Of a DNA stretch of 64,000 bases, positions 26,322 through 36,325 are shown piece after piece; position 1 is the first letter of the stretch, and each line of letters begins with the position of its first letter. A program made the translations under genes and the position numbers. The stretch is from contig OZ252008.1 of the NCBI GenBank assembly GCA_965246995.1, positions 4,278,001 to 4,342,000 on the forward strand. Direction: 5' to 3'. This stretch comes from VXRJ01 sp965246995. GTDB lineage: Bacteria; Acidobacteriota; Vicinamibacteria; Vicinamibacterales; UBA8438. Below the pieces are notes generated by a model. It saw only the letters and a program-made list of their open reading frames with translations, did not search any database and had not been told where the DNA came from.

Positions 26322-29102
26322 TCAGCGGCCCCAGGCGTAGTTGAGGCGCGCGTAGTAGTACGCGCCGCTCAGGCCCCACGGTGTGAACTGGCTGTAGGGG
26401 AGACCGAACACGTCGGCGAACAGGTCCAACCGATCCGAGAAGGTGTCGGCGATGTTCTGGCCGCCGACCGACAGGGTCACGTCCTCGCTCAGCGGGATGC
26501 TGACATGGAGATCGATGATGGAACGGCCGTTCAGGATCGGTGACTGCGCACCGCGCACGAAGCGGGCGTCGAAGTGGTCAACCCACGAGCCGTAGTAGCT
26601 GAAGCGCGTGAGCAGTCCTACCCGCCCAAGCTGCTGATTGACGGCGATGTTCCAGCGGGTCTTGGGCACGCCCCGCTCGAGACCGAGCACTTCACCCGGG
26701 CCGAGCAGGTCGGATTCCTCCGTCACCTGCGTGTCGGTGTAGTTGAACGTGAAGCTGAGGACCGTGTCGCCCCCGAGATCGGGCGGCGTATAGGTGGAAA
26801 CGACGTCGATCCCCTGTGTCCGCGTCGCGAAGTCGTTGATGAAGAACCGGAAGAAGGCGAGCGTGCCGGCCGAGGTGATCCCCTCCGAGAGGAGGAGCGC
26901 GCGTTCGTCGTCCGTCAGCGTGAAGGTCTGCGACAGGGCAAGGCGGTCCGAGACGTCGACCCGGAAGTAGTCGGCCGTGAGGTTGAACGGACCGTTGTCG
27001 ACCACCAGTCCGGCCGTTGTGTTGAACGACGTTTCTGGCCCGAGCGGCACGCCGCCCCGCAGCTCCGCGGCCCGGAAGGTGGACGGCACGTTGGCGCTGT
27101 CCACCAGCTGCAGGGTCTCCGGATCGATAGTGGTCTGCACGTTGAGCGTATGCTGCTGTCCCGGGGTCGGCGCGCGGAAGCCGGTGCTGATGCCGCCGCG
27201 CACGGCGACAAAAGGGTTCAGCGCGTAGCGCGCCGACATCTTGCCGTTCGTCGTGGCGCCGAACACATCGAAGTGCTCCAACCGGAGGGCGCCCCCGAAC
27301 GACCACCGGTCATCGAGTCCCCGCAGTTCGAGGTCACCGTAGACCGCGACATTGCTGCGGTTCTAGGTCCCGGCGGTGTAGTCGGGGAAGCCGGGGAAGC
27401 CGTTGGAGCCGGAGACGAAGCCCTGCGCCGCGAACGGGCCGACTTCCCAGGAAGGCCGTCCGCCCGCCCCCACCGTGAATTTCTCGTCGCGCCACTCGGT
27501 GCCCGCCGCAAGGTTCACCCGGTCGGAGGCGGCATACGAGACGTCGAAGTTGAGGTTGACCTCCTCCTGCTTGTAGAGACCGGGGTCGAAGTCGCGTGGG
27601 GTCTCCAGACCGAGCGAAGCGTTGACGGTGTTGTTGAAGAAGAAGTCGGACTCGTGCGCGCCGTAACTGGCGCTCGCATCCCAGGTCACGCCGCTGTCGG
27701 CGACCCGCCGCAACCCTGCGACGGCCGACAGGTCCGTCACGACCCCGCCGAACTGCGGGGTGAAGCCGCCCGGCGCGATCTCCCGGAACGAGAAGCAGTT
27801 CGGATCGGCGAATACCTGCGCAAGGGCGGACGGATCCGGCACGTTGTCGGTGATCCGCACGACCGGACAGTTGGCCGAACCCATACCCTGAGCTGCGAGC
27901 ACGTCGCCAATCAGCAGGGTCTCGCCATCGTCGAGGCTGTAGATGTTCGCCCGGTTGTTGGGGTTCCGGAAGTAGAAGCCTTCCGTGACCCGCTTGCTGG
28001 CGTAGTTGGTGTGGCCGTAGAACTGCAACCCGTTGTTGGCCAGGTGGCCGAAGTTGCCGAACAGTTTGAGGTCGTCCTCAATCGTCGGGTTGCCCCAGAT
28101 CTGGACCGGTTCCGCGACGTCCGTGTTGCCTGCCGCGATGAGCGCCGCTGCGTCGGCGCGCTGCACGCTCCGGTTGGTCGGGTCGGCGTTGCCGTACTCC
28201 AGGCTCAGGTTGGCGAATCCGCTGGCGCCGAGCGGCAGGCCGACGTTGCCGGCCACGCTGTAGGCATCGCCGTCGCCGGCGCGGTAGGTGCCGGTGTTGA
28301 CTTCGAAATTGCCCCCTGACGCATTGTCCTTGAGTAGAAAGTTCAGAACGCCGGCAATGGCGTCGGAGCCGTACAGCGCTGAAGCGCCGTCGCGCAGCAC
28401 TTCGACCTGACGCAGGGCGATGGTCGGGATGGTGGAGATGTCAGGACCCTGCGAGCCGTCCGTCACGCCCGCGAACCAGGCGATGACCGACGAGCGGTGG
28501 CGGCGCTTGCCGTTGACCAGCACCAGCGTGTGGTCGTGCGCGAGGTTGCGGATGCTGGCCGGCCGCACGAGGGTGGCGGCGTCGCTGATCGGATGCGAGG
28601 CAACGTTGAACGACGGGACCAGGGTGCGCAACTGGTAGTCCAGCGTGGTCAGGCCCTGGCTGACGACATCCTGGAAAGGGATGGCGTCGATGGGCACCTG
28701 CGACTGGGTCACCGACCGCGGCTGCGCGCGGCTGCCGACCACCACGACCCGTTCCTCCAGCTCTACGGCAAGCTCCATGTCGATGGTCACCGTGGCGCCG
28801 GCTTCAACCGCCACGGCGTCGCGAGCCGCGACGCGGAACCCCGGCAGGGTGAACGTCACGTCGTAGGCGCCGGGCGGCAGGGTGAGCATGAACGTGCCGG
28901 CACCATCGGTGACCGTGTTCCGCGGCGAACCGCCGGTGGCATCGCGCACTTCCACCGTCACGCCGGGTAGCACGAGTCCGGTCGTGTCGGTGACCGTGCC
29001 CGAGAGAGCAGCCTCCTGGGCGATGGAAGTTGCCGGCACGACAGTCATCATGCCAAGCACAAGCACGGTCGACGTCACCGCGCGCATTACGGGTCCGCAC
29101 AT
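26322..29102 (-). pseudogene. TonB-dependent receptor with one in-frame amber codon
   Basis: One frame runs 927 codons but is interrupted by TAG at 27363-27365 (codon 580). Codons before and after continue the same receptor: FPGFPDYTAGT, stop, NRSNVAVYGDLELRGLDDRW. Before the stop lie a signal peptide, a carboxypeptidase-regulatory-like domain (LSGTVTDTTGLVLPGVTVEV), and a plug (TLVLVNGKRRHRSS, VEVLRDGASALYGSDAIAGV). After it lie barrel strands, ending NYAWGR rather than the usual aromatic. A CAG-to-TAG change would explain the stop. Without readthrough only plug and part of the barrel are made. The intact form would import a large ligand across the outer membrane. Confidence 0.85.
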
Positions 29103-29138
29103 TGGTTAACGTCCTCACAAGACAGACTGGCCTACCTC

Positions 29139-29167
29139 TTTATACCGGAAACCCTAACCCTTGGAAA
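29139..29167 (-). promoter_or_regulatory. Possible promoter of the TonB receptor gene
   Basis: On the minus strand TATAAA (29139-29144) lies about 36 bases upstream of the start at 29102, and a weak TTTCCA occupies the -35 position with a 17-base spacer. GAGG lies 9 bases before the ATG. Confidence 0.35.
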
Positions 29168-29217
29168 TGGAACACTACCCCATGAGTCGGCGAAACCATC
29201 TGTAGGGGCAGGCGGCA

Positions 29218-29243
29218 GACGAACGCAGTGCTACGCGTTCGTC
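29218..29243. terminator. Perfect 9-bp hairpin after the ankyrin gene
   Basis: GACGAACGC (29218-29226) pairs perfectly with GCGTTCGTC (29235-29243) around an 8-base loop, 11 bases beyond the stop of the minus-strand ankyrin gene. There is no T tract, so it may act as an mRNA-stabilising or factor-dependent structure. Confidence 0.35.
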
Positions 29244-29253
29244 GGGGCCGATA

Positions 29254-30876
29254 TCAGGGCTGGTCGTCTGCCACCGGCGCAGGAACGTCCCGCAGGCGTT
29301 CCTGCACGGTGCCCGGAATCCCGAGCCTGGTGTCGGCACCCAGCTCGGTGAGCAACGCCGCGGTCTCGGGCCAGCTCTGGAACTGGAACGACTGCTTTGA
29401 GCCTTCCGCCATCCGGTACGCCGTCCGGCCGCGGAAGTCGCGGGCGTCGATATCGGCGCCCTGCCCGACCAGGTACTCGATGACCTCGTTCAGGCCCCGG
29501 AACGCCGCGCCGTGCAGCGCGTTGAATTCGGCTTCGTTGACCGCGTTGACGTCGCCGCCGGCCTCTACCAGGAACCTGACCGCCGCCTCGGCGCTGGGTG
29601 AGCGAACGCCGCGCGGCTCTCGCGGGGTGTAGGTGGCGCGGCCCAGACCGGCCGCCGCCATCAGCGGCGTGGTCCCGTCGTCCGTGGTCAGGTGCTGATC
29701 CGCGCCGGCCGCGAGCAACGTCTCCAGAATCTCGACCCCACTCGAAGTCCGGCTCGCGCCGACGCTGAACACCTGACCGCCGGCACCGTTCATGTCGAAC
29801 GCCGCGACCCAGAGCGGTGTCGCGCCGCGCAGGTCGCCGGTGCCGCAGGCAAACGGCTCGAACGCCCCCTTCTTCGGGTAGCCGATGTAACTCATGATCA
29901 TCGCCGACGACGTGATCCGCCTGTTCGGGTCGGCCCCCCGATCCAGCAGCGCGCGGATGACCGGCAGCCGCCTCTCGGCACTCAAGCGGGCACCGCTCGG
30001 CCGGCGGTAGAGCCGGCCGCGACCATGCCGCCGGTACCAGTCGAGCAGCCAGGTGCCGACGCCGCCCGAGGCGGCATGCAGTGCCGACACTCCGTTCATT
30101 GTCCCGTTCGGATCGGCGCCCTGCTCGATGAGGAACATCGCGAAGTCGGCCTGGCCGGCGACAATGGTGAACGGCAGGACATGGGTTCCGTCAGCGCTCG
30201 GCGCATTGATGTCGACACCGGCGTCGATCAGCATGCGCGCCGTCTCGACGTCCCCGTTGCGCGCGGCAAACATCAGCGGGGTAAAGCCCTTGAGGGTCGA
30301 AACCGACGGATCCGCGCCCGCGTCGAGCAACAAGCGGACGATCGGCCGGTGCGGCTCCGATGCCGCCCACATCAGGGCGGTGCTGCGCGTCGCGCGCACC
30401 GTGGCATTCACGTCGGCGCCGGCGCCGAGAAGGGCGCGCACAACCGCCGCCTTACCGGTCCGGGCCGCGGTCATGAGGGGCGTCAGGCCGCTCTCCTGGG
30501 CGGCGTTCGGGTTCGCGCCAGCCGCCAGGAGCATCTCGACCATCTCGAGACTGGCGTTCTCGGCCCCGCGCTCGAGCGGCGTCACGCCATGGTCGTCCGT
30601 CGCATTGACGTCGGCGCCCGCGGCGATCAGCCGCCCGGCAATCTCCAGGTCATCGCGGTACGCCGTCCAGAGCAGTGCCGTGACGCCGTCCGCCCGTGCC
30701 CGGTTGACGTCCACTCCCTCGTCGAGGAGGGCGAAGACCGCGGCCCGATCCTGATCCGCCGCCGCCGTTACGAGACGCAGGTCCGGCGCCTGGGCCGCCA
30801 CCGTCGCGACGCCGGCCGCGCCGGCCAGGCAGACGGTGACGAACAACCGAAACGTCGTGAACATCATCGGTGGCAT
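29254..30876 (-). CDS. Exported ankyrin-repeat protein (stand-alone copy)
   Basis: This is about 540 residues from the ATG at 30876; a GTG at 30885 is also open, but a promoter places transcription start at about the ATG. Signal peptide: FRLFVTVCLAGAAGVATVAA. About eleven ankyrin repeats follow, with GVTALLWTAYRDDLEIAGRL, GLTPLMTAARTGKAAVVRAL, and the signature FNALHGAAFRGLNEVIEYLV near the C-terminus. An Arg-rich insertion (RRHGRGRLYRRPSGARLSAE) interrupts the array. Unlike the other three copies it is not next to DUF1592/DUF1552 genes; it lies between a broken TonB receptor and a PQQ dehydrogenase. Confidence 0.9.
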   Translation of the reverse strand: MPPMMFTTFRLFVTVCLAGAAGVATVAAQAPDLRLVTAAADQDRAAVFALLDEGVDVNRARADGVTALLWTAYRDDLEIAGRLIAAGADVNATDDHGVTPLERGAENASLEMVEMLLAAGANPNAAQESGLTPLMTAARTGKAAVVRALLGAGADVNATVRATRSTALMWAASEPHRPIVRLLLDAGADPSVSTLKGFTPLMFAARNGDVETARMLIDAGVDINAPSADGTHVLPFTIVAGQADFAMFLIEQGADPNGTMNGVSALHAASGGVGTWLLDWYRRHGRGRLYRRPSGARLSAERRLPVIRALLDRGADPNRRITSSAMIMSYIGYPKKGAFEPFACGTGDLRGATPLWVAAFDMNGAGGQVFSVGASRTSSGVEILETLLAAGADQHLTTDDGTTPLMAAAGLGRATYTPREPRGVRSPSAEAAVRFLVEAGGDVNAVNEAEFNALHGAAFRGLNEVIEYLVGQGADIDARDFRGRTAYRMAEGSKQSFQFQSWPETAALLTELGADTRLGIPGTVQERLRDVPAPVADDQP

Positions 30877-30883
30877 GCGGTGC

Positions 30884-30911
30884 ACTATAGCGGGAGCGGA
30901 AGAGATGCCAA
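30884..30911 (-). promoter_or_regulatory. Sigma-70-like promoter, apparently leaderless
   Basis: On the minus strand TTGGCA (30906-30911), a 16-base spacer, then TATAGT (30884-30889), each 5/6 to consensus. Transcription would begin close to the ATG at 30876. Confidence 0.55.
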
Positions 30912-30953
30912 AACTCTAAGTAAAGCCGGACTCGGATGGCGTCTTGCGGACAG

Positions 30954-32960
30954 CTACGGATTGCTATCCCGCTCCGGCAGCGCGAACACGACCAGCCGCT
31001 CGTTGCCGCGCGGCTCGCCGCTGGCCGGTGCCGAGACGTTCGCCGCGACGTACTGCCTGCCGTCGTCTCCCGCGTACGTGATCGGGACCGCCTCGACGTT
31101 GTAGTCCAACGCGGCGGACCAGAGCTCCTCGCCCGTGCGGGAGTCGAACGCCCGGAACCGCCGGTCAGCGGTGGCCCCGATGAACACGAGTCCGCCGGCG
31201 GTCACTATCGCGCCACCGACACTCGGGGTACCCACCCGCTGCTTGCCCTCCGGAAGCAACTCGTTGATTCCGAGCGGCACCTCCCAGGCGATCTCGCCGC
31301 TGGCGGCGTGGACCGCGTAGAGCCGGGCCCACGGCGGCTTGTAGCAGGGCAGCGCCCCCAGGCGCCGGCCGTCCGCGTCGAAGATCGGCGCCTCGAACGG
31401 CTGCGCCGGCGAACGGACGTAGGCGACCTGGTCTTCGGTGTCCGGTCCGTACAACGGGTTCACGTCCATCCAGGCGCTGATCGGCTGGTCCTTGGAGTTG
31501 ACGAAGATGTAGCCGAGCTCCGGATCGTAGGCGGTGCCGTTCCAGTTCACGCCGCCCCCGGTTCCGGGGAACACGAGCGACGGCGGGGTTCCTTCCCGCT
31601 TGAGTCGCAGGGGCGTATACGGACCTTCGTTGTAGTAGCCGACGGTGTCCCACAACTCGCGGCAGGCCGCCGCGTGCTCGGGGGTGGTGTCATCGGCGGT
31701 CACGATGTCGTCCGGCCCGATGCTGACGCGCGCCAGCGGCGGCGGCTTGAGGGGGAACGGCTGGGTCGGCGAGTACTGCTCGCCCGGTACGTCGCCGGCC
31801 GGCACGGGCCGCTCCTCCACGCCGTGTATCGGCTCGCCGGTCACCCGGTTCAGGATGAACATCAAGGCCGACTTGCCGACCTGCGCGAGGGCCGGGATCC
31901 GCTCGCCGTCGCGCTCGATCTCGATCAGGCCGGGCGCCGGAGGCAGGTTGTAGTCCCACAGCTCGTGGTGGATGTTCTGGAAGTACCACTCCAGCTCGCC
32001 GGTCCGGATGTCGATGGCGATGGTCGAGTTCGCGAAGAGGTTGTCCCCGGGGCGGTCGCCGCCGTAGAAGTTCGAGCCGGGGCTGCTGACCGGCATGTAG
32101 ACCAGGCCGCGTTCCTCGTCGACGGTGAGGGTGAACGCCCACACGTTGTTCCCGATGCGGTTGCGCCAGCTCTGATTACCCCAAGTATGACTGCCGAAGT
32201 CGGATTCCGTGGGCAAGGTCGGGAAATCCCAGAGCAGCGACCCGTCGGCGTCAAGCGCCCGCGGGTAGGCGTACTCTGGCTCCCCGCCCCCACGGGGCTG
32301 GTTCAGATGGGGCGCGATGTGCTCCTGTCCGGGTCCGAAGGCGCTGGACCCGAGGATCAGGGCGTCCCGATAGACCACGGGCACGCCGGTGTACGGGATG
32401 CGCAGCTCCGCCTCCCCCCGTTGGCCGAACGTCTCGTCGCGCTCGCCCGTCGCCGCCCTCAGGGCGACGACCTTCGACAGGCTGGTGAAGTAGATGCGAG
32501 CCTCGCGCGCATCGGTCGCCGGGCCGTAGGCGACGCCGCGGAACGACGCCAGCCCCTCGCTCAGCTCGTGCCGCCAGATCTCCTCGCCGGTCTCGGGCCG
32601 CAGGGCGACCACGCGGTTGCCGGCGGCCAGGTACATGACGCCGTCGACAACGATGGGGGTGACCTGCTGGAAGAGCTCCGTAGGGCTCGGGCCCTCGATG
32701 ACACCATCCTCGGGATGGAAGCGATACGACCAGACCTCCTGCAACTCGCCGACGTTGCCCGTGTGGATCTGGTCGAGGGGCGAGTAGCGCGTCCCCGCCA
32801 GGTCGCGGTTATAGGTCGGCCAGTCCGCGGCGGGACTCCGTTCGGGCGCCTGGGCCAGGGCCGGGGTCGCAATCACCGCCGTCGCCGCGAGCGTCGCGAG
32901 CGCCCCGGCGGCAGCTCGCGATCGACCCAACGACGACCGTCTCCGGATGGCGAATCGCAT
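30954..32960 (-). CDS. PQQ-dependent dehydrogenase, glucose dehydrogenase-like (2)
   Basis: This is a 668-residue protein. The ATG at 32960 has AAGGAG 7 bases upstream; an upstream in-frame start at 33017 is less likely. The signal sequence is Arg-rich (RFAIRRRSSLGRSRAA) with core GALATLAATAVIATPALAQ. The propeller motifs include WPTYNRDLAGTRYSPLDQIH, VTPIVVDGVMYLAAGNRVVA, NIHHELWDYNLPPAPGLIE and GLVFIGATADRRFRAFDSRT. The order of motifs fits the soluble half of membrane glucose dehydrogenases, but there is no five-helix membrane domain, so it is probably a soluble periplasmic enzyme. The sugar or alcohol is unknown. Confidence 0.9.
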   Translation of the reverse strand: MRFAIRRRSSLGRSRAAAGALATLAATAVIATPALAQAPERSPAADWPTYNRDLAGTRYSPLDQIHTGNVGELQEVWSYRFHPEDGVIEGPSPTELFQQVTPIVVDGVMYLAAGNRVVALRPETGEEIWRHELSEGLASFRGVAYGPATDAREARIYFTSLSKVVALRAATGERDETFGQRGEAELRIPYTGVPVVYRDALILGSSAFGPGQEHIAPHLNQPRGGGEPEYAYPRALDADGSLLWDFPTLPTESDFGSHTWGNQSWRNRIGNNVWAFTLTVDEERGLVYMPVSSPGSNFYGGDRPGDNLFANSTIAIDIRTGELEWYFQNIHHELWDYNLPPAPGLIEIERDGERIPALAQVGKSALMFILNRVTGEPIHGVEERPVPAGDVPGEQYSPTQPFPLKPPPLARVSIGPDDIVTADDTTPEHAAACRELWDTVGYYNEGPYTPLRLKREGTPPSLVFPGTGGGVNWNGTAYDPELGYIFVNSKDQPISAWMDVNPLYGPDTEDQVAYVRSPAQPFEAPIFDADGRRLGALPCYKPPWARLYAVHAASGEIAWEVPLGINELLPEGKQRVGTPSVGGAIVTAGGLVFIGATADRRFRAFDSRTGEELWSAALDYNVEAVPITYAGDDGRQYVAANVSAPASGEPRGNERLVVFALPERDSNP

Positions 32961-33101
32961 GGCTCGTCTCCTTCTCGACGGCGCCGGGCAATAGGCGCCG
33001 GGGATGCCGAGCGCCATGTGGCCTCACTATATGCAGGTGGCGGGTGCTCGTCTACCGTTTCAATCGTCGCATGGCCGTCCGGCGGGGTACGACGTTCGGA
33101 G

Positions 33102-33818
33102 CTACGGCACGACATCCAGCTCGCGGAGGGCGGCGTCGAAGATCCCGGGCCACCCGCGGTTCGCCGCCGGGCTGGCGGGGCTCGGGTGGGGCGCGGCGCC
33201 GCACCGTGCCCCGGCCGCCTCCGCAACGGGGCGGGCGCGGTCGGCGGCGAACCGGCCGATGCCCACCACCACGGCGGGCCGCAGGTGCGCCACGGTCGCC
33301 GCCAGTGCCTCGTCGCATATCGCGAACAGCCGCTCGCGCGTCTCGCGGGGACCCAGCTTGTCGGGGGTGACGTTGCGCCCGCCGTCGTCGAGGAAGCACA
33401 ACGGACAGTAATTCCACACGAAGCCGCGCCGAAAGAAGCGCTCCGGCGTCCCGAAGCGGTCCCGGGCCCAGCCCCAGAGACGCGCGCCGCTCACCTCTCC
33501 TCGACCAATCCCGAAGCCGAGCACGGGACGCCGGGGGTGCTCGCGCGCCGGCCGCTGCACCGGCGCCTCGATGCCGAGCCAGTCCCGCACCATCGTCACG
33601 TCACCGAACGGCACACCGGTCTGCGCCATCCCGAACGGGCCGGGATTCATGCCGACGAAGAGAATCTCTCGGGGCTCCCGACCGTGGCGCTCCAGGTAGA
33701 GCCGGTGCGGCGCCCATGCATAGTCGAGCGGCGCGTAAGTGTGCGTCACCGGCGTGCCGAAGCGCAGGGCGCGGGTCCGCTCCCGCAACCGCTCGGCGAC
33801 TGGCACCAGGCCGCGCAT
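33102..33818 (-). CDS. SMUG1-type single-strand-selective uracil-DNA glycosylase
   Basis: This 238-residue protein matches eukaryotic-type SMUG1 along its length. Motif 1 is GMNPGPFGMAQTGVPFGDV (56-74), where the family activates water with GMNPGPFG. Next come MVRDWLGIEAPV, RPVLGFGIGRGEVSGARLWG, the segment NYCPLCFLDDGGRNVTP, and the catalytic loop HPSPASPAANRGW near the C-terminus. It removes uracil and oxidised pyrimidines from DNA. No signal peptide, so it is one of the few cytoplasmic proteins here. It is divergent from 33864 with 45 bases between the starts and has no evident link to its neighbours. Confidence 0.93.
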   Translation of the reverse strand: MRGLVPVAERLRERTRALRFGTPVTHTYAPLDYAWAPHRLYLERHGREPREILFVGMNPGPFGMAQTGVPFGDVTMVRDWLGIEAPVQRPAREHPRRPVLGFGIGRGEVSGARLWGWARDRFGTPERFFRRGFVWNYCPLCFLDDGGRNVTPDKLGPRETRERLFAICDEALAATVAHLRPAVVVGIGRFAADRARPVAEAAGARCGAAPHPSPASPAANRGWPGIFDAALRELDVVP

Positions 33819-33851
33819 CCGAAGACCCTACCGCAACGGGGACCATAGCGG

Positions 33852-33857
33852 TAGAAT
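33852..33857 (+). promoter_or_regulatory. Possible -10 box (TAGAAT) at a leaderless start
   Basis: TAGAAT ends 6 bases before the ATG of the DUF1592 gene at 33864, and there is no Shine-Dalgarno sequence. I see no good -35 box. Confidence 0.35.
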
Positions 33858-33863
33858 GGCCGC

Positions 33864-36266
33864 ATGGCGAGATTGCTATCGGTGCGTCTCGCGCTGGGCG
33901 TGGTCGCGACGGCGGTCGTCTTCGTTCCGCTGTCCGCCGCGGCGCAGGAGCCGGACCGCGCCCTGGTCGACCGGTACTGCGTCACGTGCCATAACGAGCG
34001 CCAGCAGACCGCCGGCCTGCTGCTCGATCAGCTCGACTTGGGTGATACCGCCGGCAACGCCGAGACGCTCGAAAAGGTCGTCCGGAAACTGCGGAGCGGG
34101 CAGATGCCGCCCGAGGGCCGTCCTCGCCCCGACGCGGCTGCGATCGACGCGTTCGCGGGCGCACTGGAGACGGTGCTCGACCGCAACGCCGCGGAACGTC
34201 CCGACCCGGGCCGTGTCGCCTCCCGCCGCCTGAACCGGCTGGAATACGTCAACTCGGTTCACGACCTGCTCGCGCTGGAGATCGACGGCGGGGCGCTGCT
34301 GCCGAGCGACATGGCAGGGTTCGGCTTCGACAACAACGCCGACGTGCTGTCGATCACGCCGGCGCTGATGGCCCGCTACATTGCGGCGGCGACGAAGATC
34401 AGCCGCGCCGCGGTGGGCAGCCCGGAAAACCGGCCGGTGACGCAAGTCTACAAGGTGGGCTACGAACGGCGCGACGTCCGGCGGAGCGACGACATGCCGT
34501 TCGCGACGCATGGCGGACTTGCAGTGCGCCATACCTTCCCGCTCGACGGCGAGTACGTGTTTGCCATCCGGCTGAAGCGGAACGAGACGATCGAGACGAT
34601 CGACGGCATCGCGGAGGACGAACACCAGATCGAAGTGCGGATCGATCACGAGCTGATTCGGCGTTTCAACATCGGCGGGCAGTTCCCCGGACCTGATCCG
34701 GGACAGTTGATTGCCGCCCCCGAGGAGGACATCGAGGGGCAACGGCTACACGAGTACCGGATGACCGCCGACCATGCGCTCGAAGTGCGCGTCCCGGTGC
34801 GTGCCGGGACGCGGCTCGTCTCCGTCGGCTTCACCGACTCCGCGCCGTCACCCAACGTCCCGACCGAGCTGCCGGGGATTGACATGCTGTACCTCTCCGG
34901 GCCATTCGACGGAACGGTTCCGGAGGATACGCCGAGCCGGCAACGCATCTTCACCTGCCGGCCAGCGAGCGCGGAGACGTCGGCGGAAGAGGCGTGCGCG
35001 AGAGAAATCCTCGGCTCTCTTGCCCGTCGCGCCTACCGCCGCCCGTTGACCGAGGCCGACATCGATCCGCTGCTGACCGTCTACCGCGAGGGACGCGCCG
35101 CACGTGACTTCGAGGCGGGGATCGAGCGCGCCCTCGAAACGCTGCTCGCGATGCCGAGCTTCCTGATGCGCATCGAACGCCAGCCGGTCGACCTCCGGCC
35201 GGGCGCGGTGTACGCGCTGAACGACCTGGAACTGGCTTCGCGGCTGTCGTTCTTCCTCTGGAAGAGCATCCCGGACGACGAGTTGCTCGACCTCGCGGAG
35301 CGGGGTCGCCTGCGTGATCCGCAGGTGCTTGCCGAACAGGTGCAGCGGCTGCTGGCCGACCGCCGCGCCACCCGGTTCCTGAACGACTTCGCCGGACAGT
35401 GGCTGCAGATGCGCAACATTCACTCGCAGGATCCGGACGGCGCACTGTTCGCCGGTTTCAACGACTCGCTCCGGAACGCGATGGTGCGCGAGACGGAACT
35501 CTTCTTCGAAAGCCAGGTACGCGCAGACCGGCCGATCCCCCAACTGCTGACGGCCGACTACACCTTCCTGAACGAGCAGTTGGCGGACCACTACGGCACC
35601 GAGGGTATCTACGGCAGCCGCTTCCGGCGGGTCGACTGGACCGACGACCGGCGACACGGCCTGCTCGGCCATGCCAGCCTGCTGACCGTGACGTCGTACG
35701 CCAACCGGACGTCGGTCGTGTTGCGGGGCAAGTGGGTGCTCGAGACGTTGCTTGGCTCGCCGCCGCCGCCGCCGCCGGCGAATGTCCCGCCGCTCGCGGA
35801 GAACGATCGGGCCAATCCGACCTCACTGCGCGAGCGGATGGAACAGCACCGCCGCAATCCGGTGTGCGCGAGCTGCCACCGTCGGATGGATCCGCTCGGC
35901 TTCGCGATGGAGCATTTCGATGCCATCGGCCGGTGGCGGGAGAGCGACGGCGGCGCGCCGATCAACGCGACGATCGAGTTGTCGGGCCGGACCATCGACA
36001 GTCCGCGGACGCTGCGGGAGGCGCTCCTTGCCGAAGGGGACCGGGAGTTCGTTCGGACGGTGACGGAAAAGCTGCTGATCTATGCGCTCGGCCGTGGCGT
36101 GCTGTACACCGATCAGCCACTGATCCGGCGAATCGCGGACGATCTGGAGCAGGATGGTGACCGCTGGTCATCGCTCGTGCAGGCGATTGTCGCCAGCGAC
36201 CAGTTCCGCCTGCGGCGCGCGCCGGATGCCGGCAGCGGCGACACGGTGACGGCCGGCCAGCCATAG
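33864..36266 (+). CDS. DUF1587/DUF1595/DUF1592/DUF1588/DUF1585 di-haem protein (cassette C)
   Basis: This is an 800-residue protein with a Sec signal (LALGVVATAVVFVPLSAAAQ). First haem motif CVTCHNERQQTAG at 39-43. DUF1587 has RRLNRLEYVNSVHDLLALEI, with RRLN replacing the HRLN of the paralogues. DUF1595: LARRAYRRPLTEADID. DUF1592: LELASRLSFFLWKSIPDDEL. DUF1588: YANRTSVVLRGKWVLETLLG, and a second motif CASCHRRMDPLGFAMEHF. DUF1585: VTEKLLIYALGRGVLYTDQP. The linker after DUF1588 is a run of prolines. It is followed after 59 bases by its DUF1552 partner. This cassette has no ankyrin gene; cytochrome c' and VOC genes take that place. Confidence 0.93.
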   Translation: MARLLSVRLALGVVATAVVFVPLSAAAQEPDRALVDRYCVTCHNERQQTAGLLLDQLDLGDTAGNAETLEKVVRKLRSGQMPPEGRPRPDAAAIDAFAGALETVLDRNAAERPDPGRVASRRLNRLEYVNSVHDLLALEIDGGALLPSDMAGFGFDNNADVLSITPALMARYIAAATKISRAAVGSPENRPVTQVYKVGYERRDVRRSDDMPFATHGGLAVRHTFPLDGEYVFAIRLKRNETIETIDGIAEDEHQIEVRIDHELIRRFNIGGQFPGPDPGQLIAAPEEDIEGQRLHEYRMTADHALEVRVPVRAGTRLVSVGFTDSAPSPNVPTELPGIDMLYLSGPFDGTVPEDTPSRQRIFTCRPASAETSAEEACAREILGSLARRAYRRPLTEADIDPLLTVYREGRAARDFEAGIERALETLLAMPSFLMRIERQPVDLRPGAVYALNDLELASRLSFFLWKSIPDDELLDLAERGRLRDPQVLAEQVQRLLADRRATRFLNDFAGQWLQMRNIHSQDPDGALFAGFNDSLRNAMVRETELFFESQVRADRPIPQLLTADYTFLNEQLADHYGTEGIYGSRFRRVDWTDDRRHGLLGHASLLTVTSYANRTSVVLRGKWVLETLLGSPPPPPPANVPPLAENDRANPTSLRERMEQHRRNPVCASCHRRMDPLGFAMEHFDAIGRWRESDGGAPINATIELSGRTIDSPRTLREALLAEGDREFVRTVTEKLLIYALGRGVLYTDQPLIRRIADDLEQDGDRWSSLVQAIVASDQFRLRRAPDAGSGDTVTAGQP

Positions 36267-36325
36267 GCCAGCGACCGGGACGGAGAACGGGAAACGGCGA
36301 CAAGGGATTGAGGCCGAGGAGCAAG

